This document shows, piece after piece, positions 37,343 through 47,715 of a stretch of DNA of 64,000 nucleotides. Under the pieces are notes generated by a model, which worked only from the letters and a program-made list of their open reading frames with translations, was not told where the DNA came from and did no database searches. Origin of the DNA: Chloroflexaceae bacterium (GTDB lineage: Bacteria; Chloroflexota; Chloroflexia; Chloroflexales; Chloroflexaceae); assembly GCA_012031225.1 (NCBI GenBank), contig JAAUTZ010000003.1, forward strand, positions 57,751 to 121,750, given 5' to 3'. A program made the position numbers and the translations under genes. Every line of letters begins with the position of its first letter. The first letter of the stretch is position 1.

Positions 37343-38853
37343 AACTGTACCCCCAACACGGCTTGGACATACTCAGTGCGGCTCAAGAGTTGCTCGGCAG
37401 TCTGGAGCGAGAGCGCGAAGAATGGCTCGGCGGCTACACCCATCACGACCATCAGCACCGCCAGCACGATGATTGGTGCAAGCATCGGCAGGCGCAGCGC
37501 GGCGGGAATGCTTTGCAAGGCGGGCACGTTCTCGCGCAGCTTGCCGTCGTCGGCTTCTTTCAGGAAGGCTTCCGCCCAGATTTTGGTCATCGAGAACATG
37601 GTCAAGATACTTACGCCAAGTGCCGCCGCGACGATCCATGGCTGGTTATTCTCCAAGCCGGCCCGCACCAGCGCATATTTTGCCCAGAAGCCGGAGAGCG
37701 GCGGGATGCCTGCCAACGACATAGCGGGGATGAAAAACAACACCGATAGCACGGGCGAGACACGGTAGAAGCCACCGAGCTTCTTCAGATCATACGTGCC
37801 TGTCATATGATGGATGATCCCGCCCACGAGGAACAACGCGGATTTGGCAAAGATCACATGCACAAGGAAGAACACCGTTGCGGCGAGGGAGAGCGGGGTG
37901 AACAGAGCCAAGCCCATCAGCAGATACCCGATCTGGCTAATGATGTGGAAGGAGAGCAGGCGGCGCATCTCAAACTGAGCGACGGCTCCCAACACGCCCA
38001 AGATCATTGTGAGCGCGGCGATAATCAGCAGCACCGTATGGGTGAATGCCGTGTCGGTGGTGAAGATCAGGGTAAAGACGCGGATCAGCGAATAGATGCC
38101 GACCTTCGTGAGCAACGCCGAGAAGATTACGGTGACTGCAATGGGGGGGGTGTGATACGATGCAGGCAGCCAGAAGAAGACTGGGAACAACGCCGACTTG
38201 ATCCCGAAGGCAAACAGGAACAGGATTGCCAGTGTCGTGATGAGGCCCTGCTGCTCAACTTGGGGGACAAGGATTGCGAGGTGGGCCATGTTAAGCGTCC
38301 CGACGACCCCGTAAAGGATGCCGACTGCGGAGAGGAACAGCGCAGAGGCGATCAGATTGAGGGTGACATACTTGATCCCGCCTTCGAGCTGGGCCCGTTC
38401 GCCGCCCATCACGAGCAGCACGAACGAGGAGATCAGCATCACCTCATACCACACAAACAAATTGAAGATGTCGCCCGTGAGAAAGGCCCCGATTACACCG
38501 AACAGCATAAAGTGCAGCAGGACGTGGAAGCCGTTGCGCTCACGCGGTGCATCGAGCGTGACAATCGCATAGATCACGGTACTCAGAGTCATCATCCCCG
38601 CCACAAAAACCATGATCGCACTGAGCAGATCGGCAACGAGGGTGATCCCGAAGGGAGCCACCCAATCGCCGATATAGGTGACTTGGATGCCTTGCTGGAT
38701 TACCGTGAGGAGCAAATTTGCGCCCACTAGCGTCAGCCCGATCCCGCCGAGCAAGCTGACCACGCGCTGGGCTTGGGGCTTGCCCCACAGCAGCAAGCCG
38801 ATGATGCCCGTAAAGAACGGCACAAAGAGCGGCAGAAAAACAACCAGATTCAT
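37339..38853 (-). CDS. mrpD: Mrp Na+/H+ antiporter subunit D (NuoM/NuoN-like)
   Basis: A 14-helix proton-channel subunit homologous to complex I NuoL/M/N. Ion-path residues are visible in FVWYEVMLISSFVLLVMGG (Glu in helix 5), FGIKSALFPVFFWLPASYHTPP with the helix-7 Lys, and the later lysines of PPLSGFWAKYALV. The length of 504 residues is normal. It follows mrpC by 61 bases and overlaps mrpE. Confidence 0.94.
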   Translation of the reverse strand: MNLVVFLPLFVPFFTGIIGLLLWGKPQAQRVVSLLGGIGLTLVGANLLLTVIQQGIQVTYIGDWVAPFGITLVADLLSAIMVFVAGMMTLSTVIYAIVTLDAPRERNGFHVLLHFMLFGVIGAFLTGDIFNLFVWYEVMLISSFVLLVMGGERAQLEGGIKYVTLNLIASALFLSAVGILYGVVGTLNMAHLAILVPQVEQQGLITTLAILFLFAFGIKSALFPVFFWLPASYHTPPIAVTVIFSALLTKVGIYSLIRVFTLIFTTDTAFTHTVLLIIAALTMILGVLGAVAQFEMRRLLSFHIISQIGYLLMGLALFTPLSLAATVFFLVHVIFAKSALFLVGGIIHHMTGTYDLKKLGGFYRVSPVLSVLFFIPAMSLAGIPPLSGFWAKYALVRAGLENNQPWIVAAALGVSILTMFSMTKIWAEAFLKEADDGKLRENVPALQSIPAALRLPMLAPIIVLAVLMVVMGVAAEPFFALSLQTAEQLLSRTEYVQAVLGVQL

Positions 38854-38914
38854 TGATCGCTCATTTCATTCAACACGCACAACCTTTCACAGCTATACCG
38901 AGCTAGGGGCAGCT

Positions 38915-39262
38915 TTAGCGATCTGTTGTATTCATCGCATCCATGTCGTCGGTCTTAACGGCTTGATAGGCACGCTTGAGCAATACTAAGGCAAATGCCT
39001 GTGTGCCAAAGCCGATCACAATTGCGGTAAGGATTAGGGCTTGGGGAACAGGATCAGGGAATGGCGCAACAAGCACCGTTTGGTCGGGGGGGATCACCGC
39101 CGAACTGCCCCGCTGTACCCGCCCCGTAACAAAGATCAACAAGTTTGCGGCGTGCCCAATCAGCCCTAGCCCTAGCACAAGTTTCACGATACTCCGCCGC
39201 ATCATCAAATACAATCCGGCGGCGTACAGCACCCCGATAACGATTGCCAGAAGCGTTTCCAT
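38915..39262 (-). CDS. mrpC: Mrp Na+/H+ antiporter subunit C (NuoK-like)
   Basis: A 115-residue, three-helix subunit related to NuoK. It has the family [15 protein letters not shown] helix and the [20 protein letters not shown] helix, with a polar loop of about 20 residues between them. It lies 51 bases after mrpB. Confidence 0.93.
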   Translation of the reverse strand: METLLAIVIGVLYAAGLYLMMRRSIVKLVLGLGLIGHAANLLIFVTGRVQRGSSAVIPPDQTVLVAPFPDPVPQALILTAIVIGFGTQAFALVLLKRAYQAVKTDDMDAMNTTDR

Positions 39263-39313
39263 AAGTACGTTGCTTTCATTCTACCCACCTCAGATTGGGG
39301 GAGTAGCGCAGGC

Positions 39314-39733
39314 TTAGCTCTCAGCAAGACTAAACACAACATTCAAAACAACCCCGATCACCACCAAAAACACGGCAACATCAAAGATTGTTGGCGTGCC
39401 GACTTTGCCAATCGCGGGAATGGCGAAATCGGGCCAGAGTCCGGTCATAAACGGCAACCCTAGCAGCAGCGAGAGGAGACCGCTTAAGAGGGCGAGCAGC
39501 AACCCCCACCCGATCAACTGGATCGGATCCACACGCAGAATCTGGCGGGCATCCGCAACGCTGTAGGCAAGCGCAAATAGCGCAAAGCCACACGCCACCA
39601 CTAGCCCACCGATGAAGCCCCCGCCCGGCTCATTGTGCCCACGCAGCAGGATGAAGAACGCGAATAGCAGCATAAGCGGTAGGATGTAGCGCGCGCCAGT
39701 AGCAAAAATCACCGAAGCTGGTCGCCTTTTCAT
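39314..39733 (-). CDS. mrpB: Mrp Na+/H+ antiporter subunit B
   Basis: A 139-residue four-helix subunit with the diagnostic [16 protein letters not shown] motif after the first helix. It overlaps mrpA by 4 bases (ATGA). The C-terminal helix contains [17 protein letters not shown], as in other MrpB proteins. Confidence 0.94.
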   Translation of the reverse strand: MKRRPASVIFATGARYILPLMLLFAFFILLRGHNEPGGGFIGGLVVACGFALFALAYSVADARQILRVDPIQLIGWGLLLALLSGLLSLLLGLPFMTGLWPDFAIPAIGKVGTPTIFDVAVFLVVIGVVLNVVFSLAES

Positions 39734-42081
39734 AGCTGCTCCTTTCCTGTTGAGTCTTCTGCCTCGGCCTGCCCATCGGCGGGTGCGAGCCGCAACGTCA
39801 GCAAGAGGTAGATGCCAAGTGAGGCAATGCCCAATACGGTAATCTCGCCCATGGTATCAATGCCACGAAAATCAACGAGGATAACATTAACCACGTTGCG
39901 TCCCCGCGCTTCCACGTAGCTCGCTTCAGCATAAAACGGCGTGAGCGGCTTCAGCTCCTCGCCCGCAATCGTGAGCAGCGTAATCATAGTCATCAGCAGA
40001 CCGGCAAGGCCCGCAACGATGCCATCACGGAGCCGCGAGTAGCGATGCGAGATGGTGGTGAAGATCGGCAGGCGGTAGAGGATCAGGATGAATAGCAGCA
40101 CCGAAAGCGTCTCCACCGAGAACTGGGTCATCACCAGATCGGGCGCACCGAAGAAGAAGAAGATCAGCGTTATGCCAAAGCCAACGGTGCCCAAGCCAGC
40201 GATGGCGGTGAGCCGCGAGCGAGCGCGCAGCACGAGGGCGACACCCGCCAGAATGACCAGTATGGTGGCTGTCTCCCACAGAAAGAGCGGCGTATCGAAC
40301 AGGCGGATGGCACTCAGGTCGGCGCGGGTAAGCAGCGCAGCACTAGCGACACTCACCACCGCGCCAATCGTGATGAGCACGTAGCGACGCAGGTAGCCGC
40401 TCTGCAAGGCGCGGGTGATCCAGCGGGCGAAGGCTTGGGTGTTATTGACTAGATCGGTGAAGCCATTGACGAAGCCATCTTCAAGCGCACCGCGGGTCGC
40501 TTTGCCTGCCTGCATAAGCGCGGGGCGAGCATAGAGATAGCTCACGATGCCTAGCGCGATGGTCAACACACTCAGCAAGAAGTAGCCAGTGATACTCGTG
40601 GGGAGGAGCTTCAGCTTGACTTCGACCGCCTCACCCAGAATTGCCGCCGCGCCCTGCGTAACAATCGGCTGCATCACCTGCACCACAAACAAGCCAAACA
40701 CCGCACTCAGGGTAGCTAGCACCGCTGGGCCTAGCCACATCGAGATCGGCGGCTCATGCGGATGGCGCGGGGTGCTGTGGCGGGTTGTGCCGGTTGGCAG
40801 AAACGGACGCACGGCAACCATACCCGCCGCAACAATCATCAGGATGTTGCTCGCAACGGCGACAGTCGTGACAGCGGCAGCCGCAAAGCGGGCATCCAGA
40901 GTGCTTTCGTAGATTAGCTCTTTGCCGACGAAGCCGAGTAATGGCGGTAAGCCCGCCATCGAGAGGGCAGCGAGAGCGGCTGCCCCAAACGTGATCGGCA
41001 TCTCGCGGCGTAGCCCGCTCAAGATCGAAACATCGCGGCTGCCTGTCTCGTGGTCAATATTGCCCGCCACCATAAACAGACAGCCCTTGTAGAGTGAGTG
41101 GACAATCAGAAAGACCATCATCGCAACAATCCCATGCTCGCCACCGATCCCGATCAGCATCACCAGTGTGCCCAGTGAACTGACCGTCGTGAAGGCGAGA
41201 ATGCGCTTCAGGTCAGTCTGTGAGACGGCAAGATACGCGCCGAGAGCCATCGTGATTGCACCAAAGACGGTCAGCGTAATTTGCCACGCGGGAGTATCGC
41301 CGAGTGCCGGATTGAGACGAGCCAGCAAAAACACGCCCGCCTTGACCATCGTTGCCGAGTGGAGATAGGCACTTACAGGTGTGGGTGCCGCCATTGCGCC
41401 CGGCAGCCAGAACTGAAATGGGAACTGCGCCGACTTCGTGAAGGCTCCGATGAGGACAAGGATTAGGATCGGTGCGTATAAGCCGGAGTTCACGATCAAC
41501 TCGTGGCGTGAGCCTAGCTCAGAGATCGTCTGGGTCTCGGCGGCAATCCCAAGTAGGACTAAGCCCGCGAGCAGAGCCAAGCCTCCTGCGCCCGTGATAA
41601 GCAGGGCTTGCAGGGCTGATGAGCGTGAGGAGTAGTAGGCATGCTTGTAGCCAATCAATAAATACGAACTGATACTCGTAAGTTCCCAGAACACAAACAG
41701 CGTGATCAGATTATCGGCTAGCACCAACCCAACCATTGCGCCCATAAAGAGGAACAGGTACAGGTAGAACCGCCCAATCTGCCGATCCCCCGCCATGTAG
41801 CCGCCGGCATACAGCACTACGAGCGTGCCAATGCCCAACACTAGCAGCACAAACGTGAGGGATAGCCCATCTACAATGAAGGCGAAATCCACGCCCAAGC
41901 TCGGGATCCACGTATAGGAGACACGCAGCACAGTGCCGGATGTGATCGTTGGCAAGAGGCTCGCAAAATAGAGCGTGAGGGAGAGGGGCAGGATACTTAA
42001 TACCCAACCGATACCGCCGCGCATGGCCCATGCCATCAATGGCGATTGCGAATCCGCTTGGGTTATTTCACTCTGGGCCAT
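39730..42081 (-). CDS. mrpA: Mrp Na+/H+ antiporter subunit A (NuoL-like with C-terminal MrpB-type extension)
   Basis: The largest antiporter subunit, 783 residues and about 20 helices. The N-terminal NuoL-like part has [15 protein letters not shown] with the helix-5 Glu, the helix-7 [22 protein letters not shown] region and the Lys-containing [15 protein letters not shown]. The C-terminal part holds the NuoJ/MrpB-like domain ending [15 protein letters not shown], the expected full-length arrangement for MrpA. It is the first gene of mrpA-G; the 261-base region upstream holds its promoter and the amidase terminator. Confidence 0.95.
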   Translation of the reverse strand: MAQSEITQADSQSPLMAWAMRGGIGWVLSILPLSLTLYFASLLPTITSGTVLRVSYTWIPSLGVDFAFIVDGLSLTFVLLVLGIGTLVVLYAGGYMAGDRQIGRFYLYLFLFMGAMVGLVLADNLITLFVFWELTSISSYLLIGYKHAYYSSRSSALQALLITGAGGLALLAGLVLLGIAAETQTISELGSRHELIVNSGLYAPILILVLIGAFTKSAQFPFQFWLPGAMAAPTPVSAYLHSATMVKAGVFLLARLNPALGDTPAWQITLTVFGAITMALGAYLAVSQTDLKRILAFTTVSSLGTLVMLIGIGGEHGIVAMMVFLIVHSLYKGCLFMVAGNIDHETGSRDVSILSGLRREMPITFGAAALAALSMAGLPPLLGFVGKELIYESTLDARFAAAAVTTVAVASNILMIVAAGMVAVRPFLPTGTTRHSTPRHPHEPPISMWLGPAVLATLSAVFGLFVVQVMQPIVTQGAAAILGEAVEVKLKLLPTSITGYFLLSVLTIALGIVSYLYARPALMQAGKATRGALEDGFVNGFTDLVNNTQAFARWITRALQSGYLRRYVLITIGAVVSVASAALLTRADLSAIRLFDTPLFLWETATILVILAGVALVLRARSRLTAIAGLGTVGFGITLIFFFFGAPDLVMTQFSVETLSVLLFILILYRLPIFTTISHRYSRLRDGIVAGLAGLLMTMITLLTIAGEELKPLTPFYAEASYVEARGRNVVNVILVDFRGIDTMGEITVLGIASLGIYLLLTLRLAPADGQAEAEDSTGKEQL

Positions 42082-42298
42082 GTATCGCTACTCCGCGCAT
42101 TTCAAATAGCTCTCTGGATTTGGTAATGCAAGAGGATGGATCTCGCAAGATAAACCGGTTCTTTATACTACCACATTTCGGCAACAGCTGTTGCAGGCTG
42201 GTTCTAAAGACAGCAATAGCTCCGCCGCGTCTCATCGCTACGCGGCAACATTACAACATTACGTAGGATACATCCAAGCTGATTTATACGCAAGATGG

Positions 42299-42321
42299 AA
42301 AAACCCCTCGCTTCGGAGGGG
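42299..42321 (-). terminator. Rho-independent terminator after the amidase gene
   Basis: On the minus strand a 6-bp GC-rich stem, CCCCTC with GAGGGG around a CGAAGC loop, is followed immediately by five T residues. It lies 21 bases beyond the amidase stop. Confidence 0.85.
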
Positions 42322-42342
42322 CAGACTTCCCGTGCAGGCGTG

Positions 42343-43494
42343 CTATTGGGCTGGTTCTTGCGTGGTGCGGCTTTCAAGATCAGCGTGCCATACCCAACCA
42401 ATCACCCGCTCGTTGCCCGGCTCTGGCGCACGCACAAACACCTCGTGCCAATCTCCGACACGGCTGAAGGATGTGATCCGGGTATCTGGTGGCGCAGCAA
42501 AGATAACCCCGCTATTGCCATTTGGGGCAGCATAGATCGGCACGCTCTGCGCGGGCTGCACAAGGTAGCGGGTTGGCTCTGGCGGGATCAGCGCACCACC
42601 ATCGTTGGGGTCACGCTCGCGCAGGTAGCGCAGGATGCCATTGGCAAGGGCTTGGGCAATCAGATCAGGCTGCGTCGTGATAAACTGGCGATCTGCTGGA
42701 TTCGTGAGAAAGCCCATCTCGACAATGACGGCGGGTGTCGTGCGGGTGATCGCATGCGTGTAGCGGGTGTAGCTAAAGGCGTAGTAGCCGCGCATATTGG
42801 TAGTGATCGCATCATCCCAGACCATGCCCGTTGCGGCGGCATACTCCGCCCGCATGAGATCATGGAGCATACGCGAGGCGGGCGAGGTGCGCCATGCCGT
42901 TGCCAGCTTGAAGCCGTTGCGGGTCGTATCGGATGAGCCATCAGCGTGGATCGAGACAAACGCATCAGCATCGTAGCCGGGTGGCACGGTAGCAGGCAAT
43001 ACATCCACGCTTACCCCTTCTGCTTCGAGCAATGCGGCGAGGCGGGTACTTACGTCTAGATTGACCTGTAGCTCAGTGTAGCCGCCTGCACTCGTGCCAG
43101 TTGAGTTTCGCAGGCGGGCGAGTTCGTCGGGTAGTTCTTCGGTTTTCCAGTGGCCTACTTGCACGCCCACGCGCGGCGCAGTTCCGGCGGCACGCGGAGT
43201 TGGGGTGGCGGCAGCATCTACGGGGGCAGCAGGATCAGGCGGGGCTGGTTCGTCTGCGGCGGGCAAGCTAGCGTGATCCGGTGGGATTGGTGTAGCCGGG
43301 CTGGGCGACGTAGGTGGGGCAGGTATGGCGGTCACGGCGTTGGCACGGCTCGCGGCAGAGACTGGGGCAGGGGCTGCGAGTTCGCGGGCAGGCGGCGGGA
43401 AGCCGACGAGCCACGCAGTGCCGCCAACCAGTAGCAGCGTTGTCAAGGTCATGATGCTATACAGCAATCCGGTACGCAGGCGCGATCCAATCAC
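42343..43494 (-). CDS. N-acetylmuramoyl-L-alanine amidase (Amidase_3)
   Basis: An exported zinc amidase that cleaves the muramoyl-L-Ala bond of peptidoglycan. A signal anchor (about residues 10-32) and a Pro/Ala-rich linker precede the catalytic domain, which opens VGVQVGHWKTEELP, carries the FVSIHADGS zinc-His motif and ends in AVIVEMGFLTNPADRQFI with the catalytic Glu. A C-terminal SH3-like region (about 310-383) follows. The GTG at 43494 was chosen because GGAGG lies 6 bases upstream; upstream ATG codons lack a site. A terminator follows at 42299-42321. Confidence 0.87.
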   Translation of the reverse strand: MIGSRLRTGLLYSIMTLTTLLLVGGTAWLVGFPPPARELAAPAPVSAASRANAVTAIPAPPTSPSPATPIPPDHASLPAADEPAPPDPAAPVDAAATPTPRAAGTAPRVGVQVGHWKTEELPDELARLRNSTGTSAGGYTELQVNLDVSTRLAALLEAEGVSVDVLPATVPPGYDADAFVSIHADGSSDTTRNGFKLATAWRTSPASRMLHDLMRAEYAAATGMVWDDAITTNMRGYYAFSYTRYTHAITRTTPAVIVEMGFLTNPADRQFITTQPDLIAQALANGILRYLRERDPNDGGALIPPEPTRYLVQPAQSVPIYAAPNGNSGVIFAAPPDTRITSFSRVGDWHEVFVRAPEPGNERVIGWVWHADLESRTTQEPAQ

Positions 43495-43683
43495 GAGTGA
43501 CCTCCACATCACATAATCTGATAAAGCTATACGAAAGCAGCACAATGCTTAGCATAGCAGGAATTGGTGAGAAACAAATGAGGAATACACGAGGCAGGCT
43601 GACCACCGTTGAACAGCGGATGGTAGTGCTGTACCGGTGCTCCGCCTGCCTTGTCCATCGCATACCTGACATTAAACAGCTGC

Positions 43684-44772
43684 CTAGCGCGGCACGTAGG
43701 TATTGAGAAATGCCATTGTGCGCTCGTAGTAGAGCTGTTCAGCGTAGCCCCCAAACAAGTGCCCACTGCCTTCATAGACATAGAACTCCACATTTTTGGT
43801 GAGGCTCCGTAGCGTGTCGGCGATCTGCACACTGGCACTGATGTCTACCACTGGATCGAGTGTGCCGTGATGCAACTGCACGGGAGCCTGCACCACGTCC
43901 ATCGCATACAGGGGGGATACCCGCCGATACGCATCGGGGTTGGCACTGGGCGGGAACGGCCATGTATCCGTGCCGGGATTGCCGCCACTGGCATTGTAGC
44001 GGCGGTAGTAATCCAATTCGAGATCGGCGTAGGCGGGGGCATACACCACCGCTGCCGCAATGCGCTCCGGCATAATCGTGATTGCGGCAACATTGATCGA
44101 GGCCCCGCGACTGTGCCCCCACAACCCCACCGGATCGGGGCGAGCCATTGGTAGGCGTTGGGCCATTGGGATCAGGTGCAGAATATCGGCGTAGTAGCCG
44201 GTGTAGAACTGATTCGGGCCATCGTCGCCGCCGCCATAGCCACGATAGTCGGGCGCAAGCACGAGGTAGCCTGCGCGGGCCGCCACATCCGCAAAGGGGT
44301 AGCTATCCGTGCCGGGCACATACGTCTCTGGGCTAATGTAGCCCCGATTGGCGATAATGACGGGAAAGGGGCCTGTGCCTGCGGGAATGAAGATCAGCCC
44401 CGTCAGGTTGAGTCCATCAGCGGGGTAATACATTCGATAGACGGTGTAGCCTGTGCCTGCCGCCCAGTATTCCCCGATGCGGATCTCACCCTCTGTGCCC
44501 CACGCTCGCGCTCGCAGGTCGCTGATGCTCAAGCCGGCTACCGGATCTGGTGTAGGCTCTGGGGTTGGCTCCGGCTCTGGGGTTGGTTCCGGCTCTGGGG
44601 TTGGTTCCGGCTCTGGGGTTGGTTGTGCAGTTGCCACCCGTGCAATCTGGGTAGCAGGGGCAATCGTCGCGGCGGCAGTAGATGCGGCGGCAGCTGGGGC
44701 GGGTGCGCTTGTAGCGACACCGCACCCACTCAACAACCATACGATGCAGAGAAACCCGATGATGCGTTGCAT
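43684..44772 (-). CDS. Lipoprotein alpha/beta hydrolase (prolyl-oligopeptidase-like)
   Basis: A lipid-anchored serine hydrolase. The lipobox WLLSGC near residue 17 is followed by an Ala-rich region and about 30 residues of PEPT repeats, encoded by an 18-base tandem repeat near 44565-44630. The hydrolase domain has an oxyanion region (IIANRGYI), nucleophile elbow GHSRGAS, Asp in GTLDPVVD and His in GSGHLFGG, completing the triad. The fold resembles S9 peptidases and acyl esterases; the substrate is unknown. The ATG at 44772 is favoured because AGAAGG lies about 6 bases upstream; an ATG two codons earlier abuts that site. Confidence 0.82.
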   Translation of the reverse strand: MQRIIGFLCIVWLLSGCGVATSAPAPAAAASTAAATIAPATQIARVATAQPTPEPEPTPEPEPTPEPEPTPEPTPDPVAGLSISDLRARAWGTEGEIRIGEYWAAGTGYTVYRMYYPADGLNLTGLIFIPAGTGPFPVIIANRGYISPETYVPGTDSYPFADVAARAGYLVLAPDYRGYGGGDDGPNQFYTGYYADILHLIPMAQRLPMARPDPVGLWGHSRGASINVAAITIMPERIAAAVVYAPAYADLELDYYRRYNASGGNPGTDTWPFPPSANPDAYRRVSPLYAMDVVQAPVQLHHGTLDPVVDISASVQIADTLRSLTKNVEFYVYEGSGHLFGGYAEQLYYERTMAFLNTYVPR

Positions 44773-45001
44773 ACCCATCCTTCTTTCGTAGGTTGAGCCA
44801 GCTGCGAACAGTGCTGGCTGCTGGTGGCTCAGGGCTATTTTTTAGATACACAATATATCGTAGCACAAAGCACACCCGTACAACAGGCTTGTGTAGCGAA
44901 TCTCACGGTAGCTTAAGCTAGGGCTTGTTATGCTAGCGTATAAGCGGGCGGACATGCCCCCGACCCAGATATGGTGTATTATAGAGAAGGAATGAACTGC
45001 T

Positions 45002-45262
45002 ATGTTACGAGTCTACATAGCTGAAGGATGTCTTGGCTCGGCGCACACCCACGCCTTGCTAGAGCAGGTGCGGCGGCGGTATCCGGCTTTTGTGTGCGAG
45101 ATTGTCAATGTTGATCTGCCGGGCGCAGTGGTGCCAGAGCAAGTCATTGGCACACCAATTTACTGTTGGGAGCAGCAGATCATCTTCTTTGGTAATCCGA
45201 GTGTTGATGAACTACTCGCCTATCTGAGGACACATGCTGATGAGCGAAGCTCTGCCAGATAA
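45002..45262 (+). CDS. Thioredoxin-fold small protein with a single active-site-like Cys
   Basis: An 86-residue protein whose order (strand, CxxS-type loop, helix, strand, TPIY turn, strand, helix) matches the thioredoxin/glutaredoxin fold. The N-terminal loop reads EGCLGSAH, so there is one Cys rather than CxxC, and the cis-Pro turn is GTPIYCW. The role is probably redox or scaffolding, inferred. It overlaps the following Crp-family gene by 29 bases, implying coupled expression. A weak TATTAT -10 lies at 44977-44982. Confidence 0.7.
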   Translation: MLRVYIAEGCLGSAHTHALLEQVRRRYPAFVCEIVNVDLPGAVVPEQVIGTPIYCWEQQIIFFGNPSVDELLAYLRTHADERSSAR

Positions 45263-45944
45263 AACCACGCACCTCCGCACGATAGATATTTTCGCCGATT
45301 TGACCAAAGCCGAGATTGAGCAGGTGGGCAAGCGCACCGCAATGCAGCGCGTGCGGCCCGGCACCGTCTTCTACTCCTCTGAACAGACCGCAGAGGTGCT
45401 GTTTATCCTCAAAGAAGGGCGCGTGCGCCTGTATCACCTTTCGCCCGAAGGCAAAGAACTGACCACCGCGATTCTCGAAGCGGGGACAATCTTTGGCGAG
45501 ATGGCCATGCTGGGGCAACGCCTGCACGAGAGCTACGCCGAAGCCCTGACCCCGTGCCTGCTCTGCTTGATGAGCCGCGAGGATGTCAAAGCGAGCCTGC
45601 TCAGTGATCCGCGCATTGCCGCCCGCATCGCTGAAATGTTGGGTAATCGCCTGATTGAGACCCAACGGCGGCTGTCCGATTTCGCCTTTAAGAGCATCCC
45701 CCAACGCCTTGCGAGTGTATTGCTGCAACACGCCCGTCCGGTGCGACGCAAGCTACTCGGTGGCGGTGAAGTTGAGTTGGAAGTGCCCTTCACGCACGAG
45801 GCGATGGGTGCGCTGGTGGGCACCCACCGCGAGACGATCACAAAGGTGCTCAATGAGTTTCGCACCGCTGGCTGGATCGAGTTGAAGCGCGGGCGGGTGC
45901 TGATCCTCGATAGCCAACAACTCGTAGCGATTAGTGACCCGTAG
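45234..45944 (+). CDS. Crp/Fnr-family transcriptional regulator
   Basis: A 236-residue regulator with an N-terminal cyclic-nucleotide-binding-type beta barrel (about residues 25-130, including GTIFGEMAML), a long dimer helix and a C-terminal winged helix (VPFTHEAMGALVGTHRETITKVLNEF) with the recognition helix THRETITKVL. There is no N-terminal Cys cluster, so it is not an FNR-type iron-sulfur sensor. Either ATG 45234 or 45240 is possible; GAGGA precedes both. Targets are unknown. The overlap with the thioredoxin-fold gene suggests that protein modulates it. Confidence 0.88.
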   Translation: MLMSEALPDKTTHLRTIDIFADLTKAEIEQVGKRTAMQRVRPGTVFYSSEQTAEVLFILKEGRVRLYHLSPEGKELTTAILEAGTIFGEMAMLGQRLHESYAEALTPCLLCLMSREDVKASLLSDPRIAARIAEMLGNRLIETQRRLSDFAFKSIPQRLASVLLQHARPVRRKLLGGGEVELEVPFTHEAMGALVGTHRETITKVLNEFRTAGWIELKRGRVLILDSQQLVAISDP

Positions 45945-45954
45945 GAGCGTGCGT

Positions 45955-47396
45955 ATGTCTCACCCCACCCCCCGTCGTGCCCACCGCCTGCGCCGTTGCA
46001 GCGTGTGGTTGGTGCTGTGGCTCGTGTTGGTCAGTTCGTTCGCCCTGCCGCTGCCGCCTGCGCCGGTAGTCACCGCTCAAACCCCTGCCCCGCCGCAGCC
46101 ATTTGGGATGGTTGCCGCGCTTGCTAATCGGGTGCGGTCGGATGAGCGCGACGTGGCCATCCAGCTGCTCCAAGAAGCAGGCGTGCAGTGGCAGCGGGAG
46201 GAGATTCTGTGGGATCGGGTGCAGCAGGAAGCCGGCGGGCCCTTTGTGTGGGATGGCGACGGCTCCGGCTTCTACGAGTACGATCAGGCGATAGGCGCGC
46301 AAGTTGCCGCAGGCATCAAGGTGCTGGGCTTGTTGACCTACAATCCGGCGTGGTTTAAGAGCAAGAACCCGCCCCCCGAAGCATGGATTGACGATTGGTA
46401 TGCCTATGTCTATGCGACCGTGCGCCGCTACGGAGCCGAGCGCGGCTGGATCACGCACTGGGAACTGTGGAATGAGCCGAATGTGCGCGAGTCTGGCTAC
46501 GAAAGCGGCTTGTACGAGATCAAGGATTTCGTGCGCTTGCTGGCAGTGGGGCAGGCCGCCGCCCGTGCCGCCGACCCAAATGCCCGCATCATTATGGCGG
46601 GGATGTCAGGGCAGACTGACACCGACAAGCAGTTCAGCTACGATTGGCTGGAGTACATGGAGCAGGTGGGCGCACTCGGCGGCTGGGAGTATGTAGACAT
46701 CCTCGCGCTCCACCCCTACCACCCCGCCCCACCCGAAGGCTATATCACCCGCTTTGGGCGCAGTGTAACCCTGCTGGATGAGTTGGATACGCTGCAAGCT
46801 ATGATGCAACGCTACGGCTCGAAGCCGGTCTGGATTACCGAATTCGGCTATACCACAAGCAGCATCGCGCCGGGCGTAGCTGAGATTGATCAGGCCCTGT
46901 TTCTGCTCCGTTCATACCTGCTTATGCTGGCCCACCCGACGGTTGAGACGGTGTTTTGGTATGATTTTCGCAACGATACCTTGCCCTCAGCCCCTACGAA
47001 CAGCCGGTGTACGATAGCCGCAACTACGAATTTCACTATGGCTTGCTGCGGCGGGCATTCCCGCTCGATCCGCTTCAGCCCGATCTCCGCAAGCCAGCCT
47101 TCATCGCTTACCGCACGATGACGCAGATCCTTGCCGGATTGGAGCTGGAGCAGGTGCTGCTCGATGGTACAGCACAGGGCGCGTACATGCACCGCTACCG
47201 GAGCGATACCCGCCGCGTAGATGTGCTGTGGCGGGTCGGCGATACTGTGCCAGTGGTGCAAGTCGGCTGCGAATGCCGAGCGGCGCGGGTGCTGCATTGG
47301 GATGGCAGCCTGCGCGAACGCATCGTCGCCATAGATGGGGCGGTGCAGGTGCGCCCGTGGGATCTGGGTGCGCCGCTGTATGTGGTCTATGAGTAA
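45955..47396 (+). pseudogene. Exported glycoside hydrolase (clan GH-A, GH39-like) with a frameshift
   Basis: The first frame encodes a signal peptide and most of a (beta/alpha)8 glycosidase: acid/base Glu174 in ELWNEPN and nucleophile Glu296 in WITEFGY. At about 46981-47000 the reading frame is lost after FWYDFRNDTL; the missing C-terminal ~130 residues continue in the -1 frame (SPYEQPVYDSRNYEF onward) and stop at 47396. One base appears deleted in the CAGCCCCTAC stretch. Whether this is decay or a sequencing error cannot be told. AGGAG precedes the ATG at 45955. Confidence 0.75.
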
Positions 47397-47715
47397 CAGC
47401 CGCGTGCCGCGATGCGTGCATGGGCGCAACGTTGAACGGTTGCCCCCTTGCATAACATAAGACGCTCATCAAGGGATGATCTGTTTCTCAGCTTGCTCTC
47501 AGTTACGCCAATTACAATAAGAGGCAGAGCAATTCGTGGTGTTCCCTCACCAGAGCAGCAGATGGTAGTTCCCCACCATCTGCATTCTTGTGTCCTCTCC
47601 TGAACATTGCCCAAAACTTCTCCCGAAACCTGCTACGGATAATGTTATAATACAAAGGCATACGAGTTGCGCGGCTTGCGGAGCGCAACCCTAAACGAAA
47701 CTGCCCGCCAACAGG
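47397..47715. other. Non-coding gap with hairpins before fabF
   Basis: No gene is visible in this 319-base gap. It holds an interrupted stem near 47422-47445 (a possible terminator for the glycosidase gene), a perfect 8-bp stem at 47558-47565/47576-47583, the promoter at 47643-47651 and a 7-bp stem in the predicted fabF leader at 47666-47672/47683-47689. Confidence 0.55.
47643..47651 (+). promoter_or_regulatory. Extended -10 promoter of fabF
   Basis: TGTTATAAT combines a TGn extension with a perfect TATAAT (47646-47651). No good -35 is present. Transcription would start near 47658. Confidence 0.55.

Noticed and set aside
37807..38730. A long open frame on the plus strand, rich in Asp, Glu, His and Gln
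   Set aside because: It is antisense to mrpD, and its odd acidic/His composition is the mirror of hydrophobic codons. The mrpD frame has clear family motifs.
44565..44630. A tandem 18-base repeat resembling a CRISPR or minisatellite
   Set aside because: It is in frame and encodes the PEPT linker of a lipoprotein hydrolase; there are no spacers.
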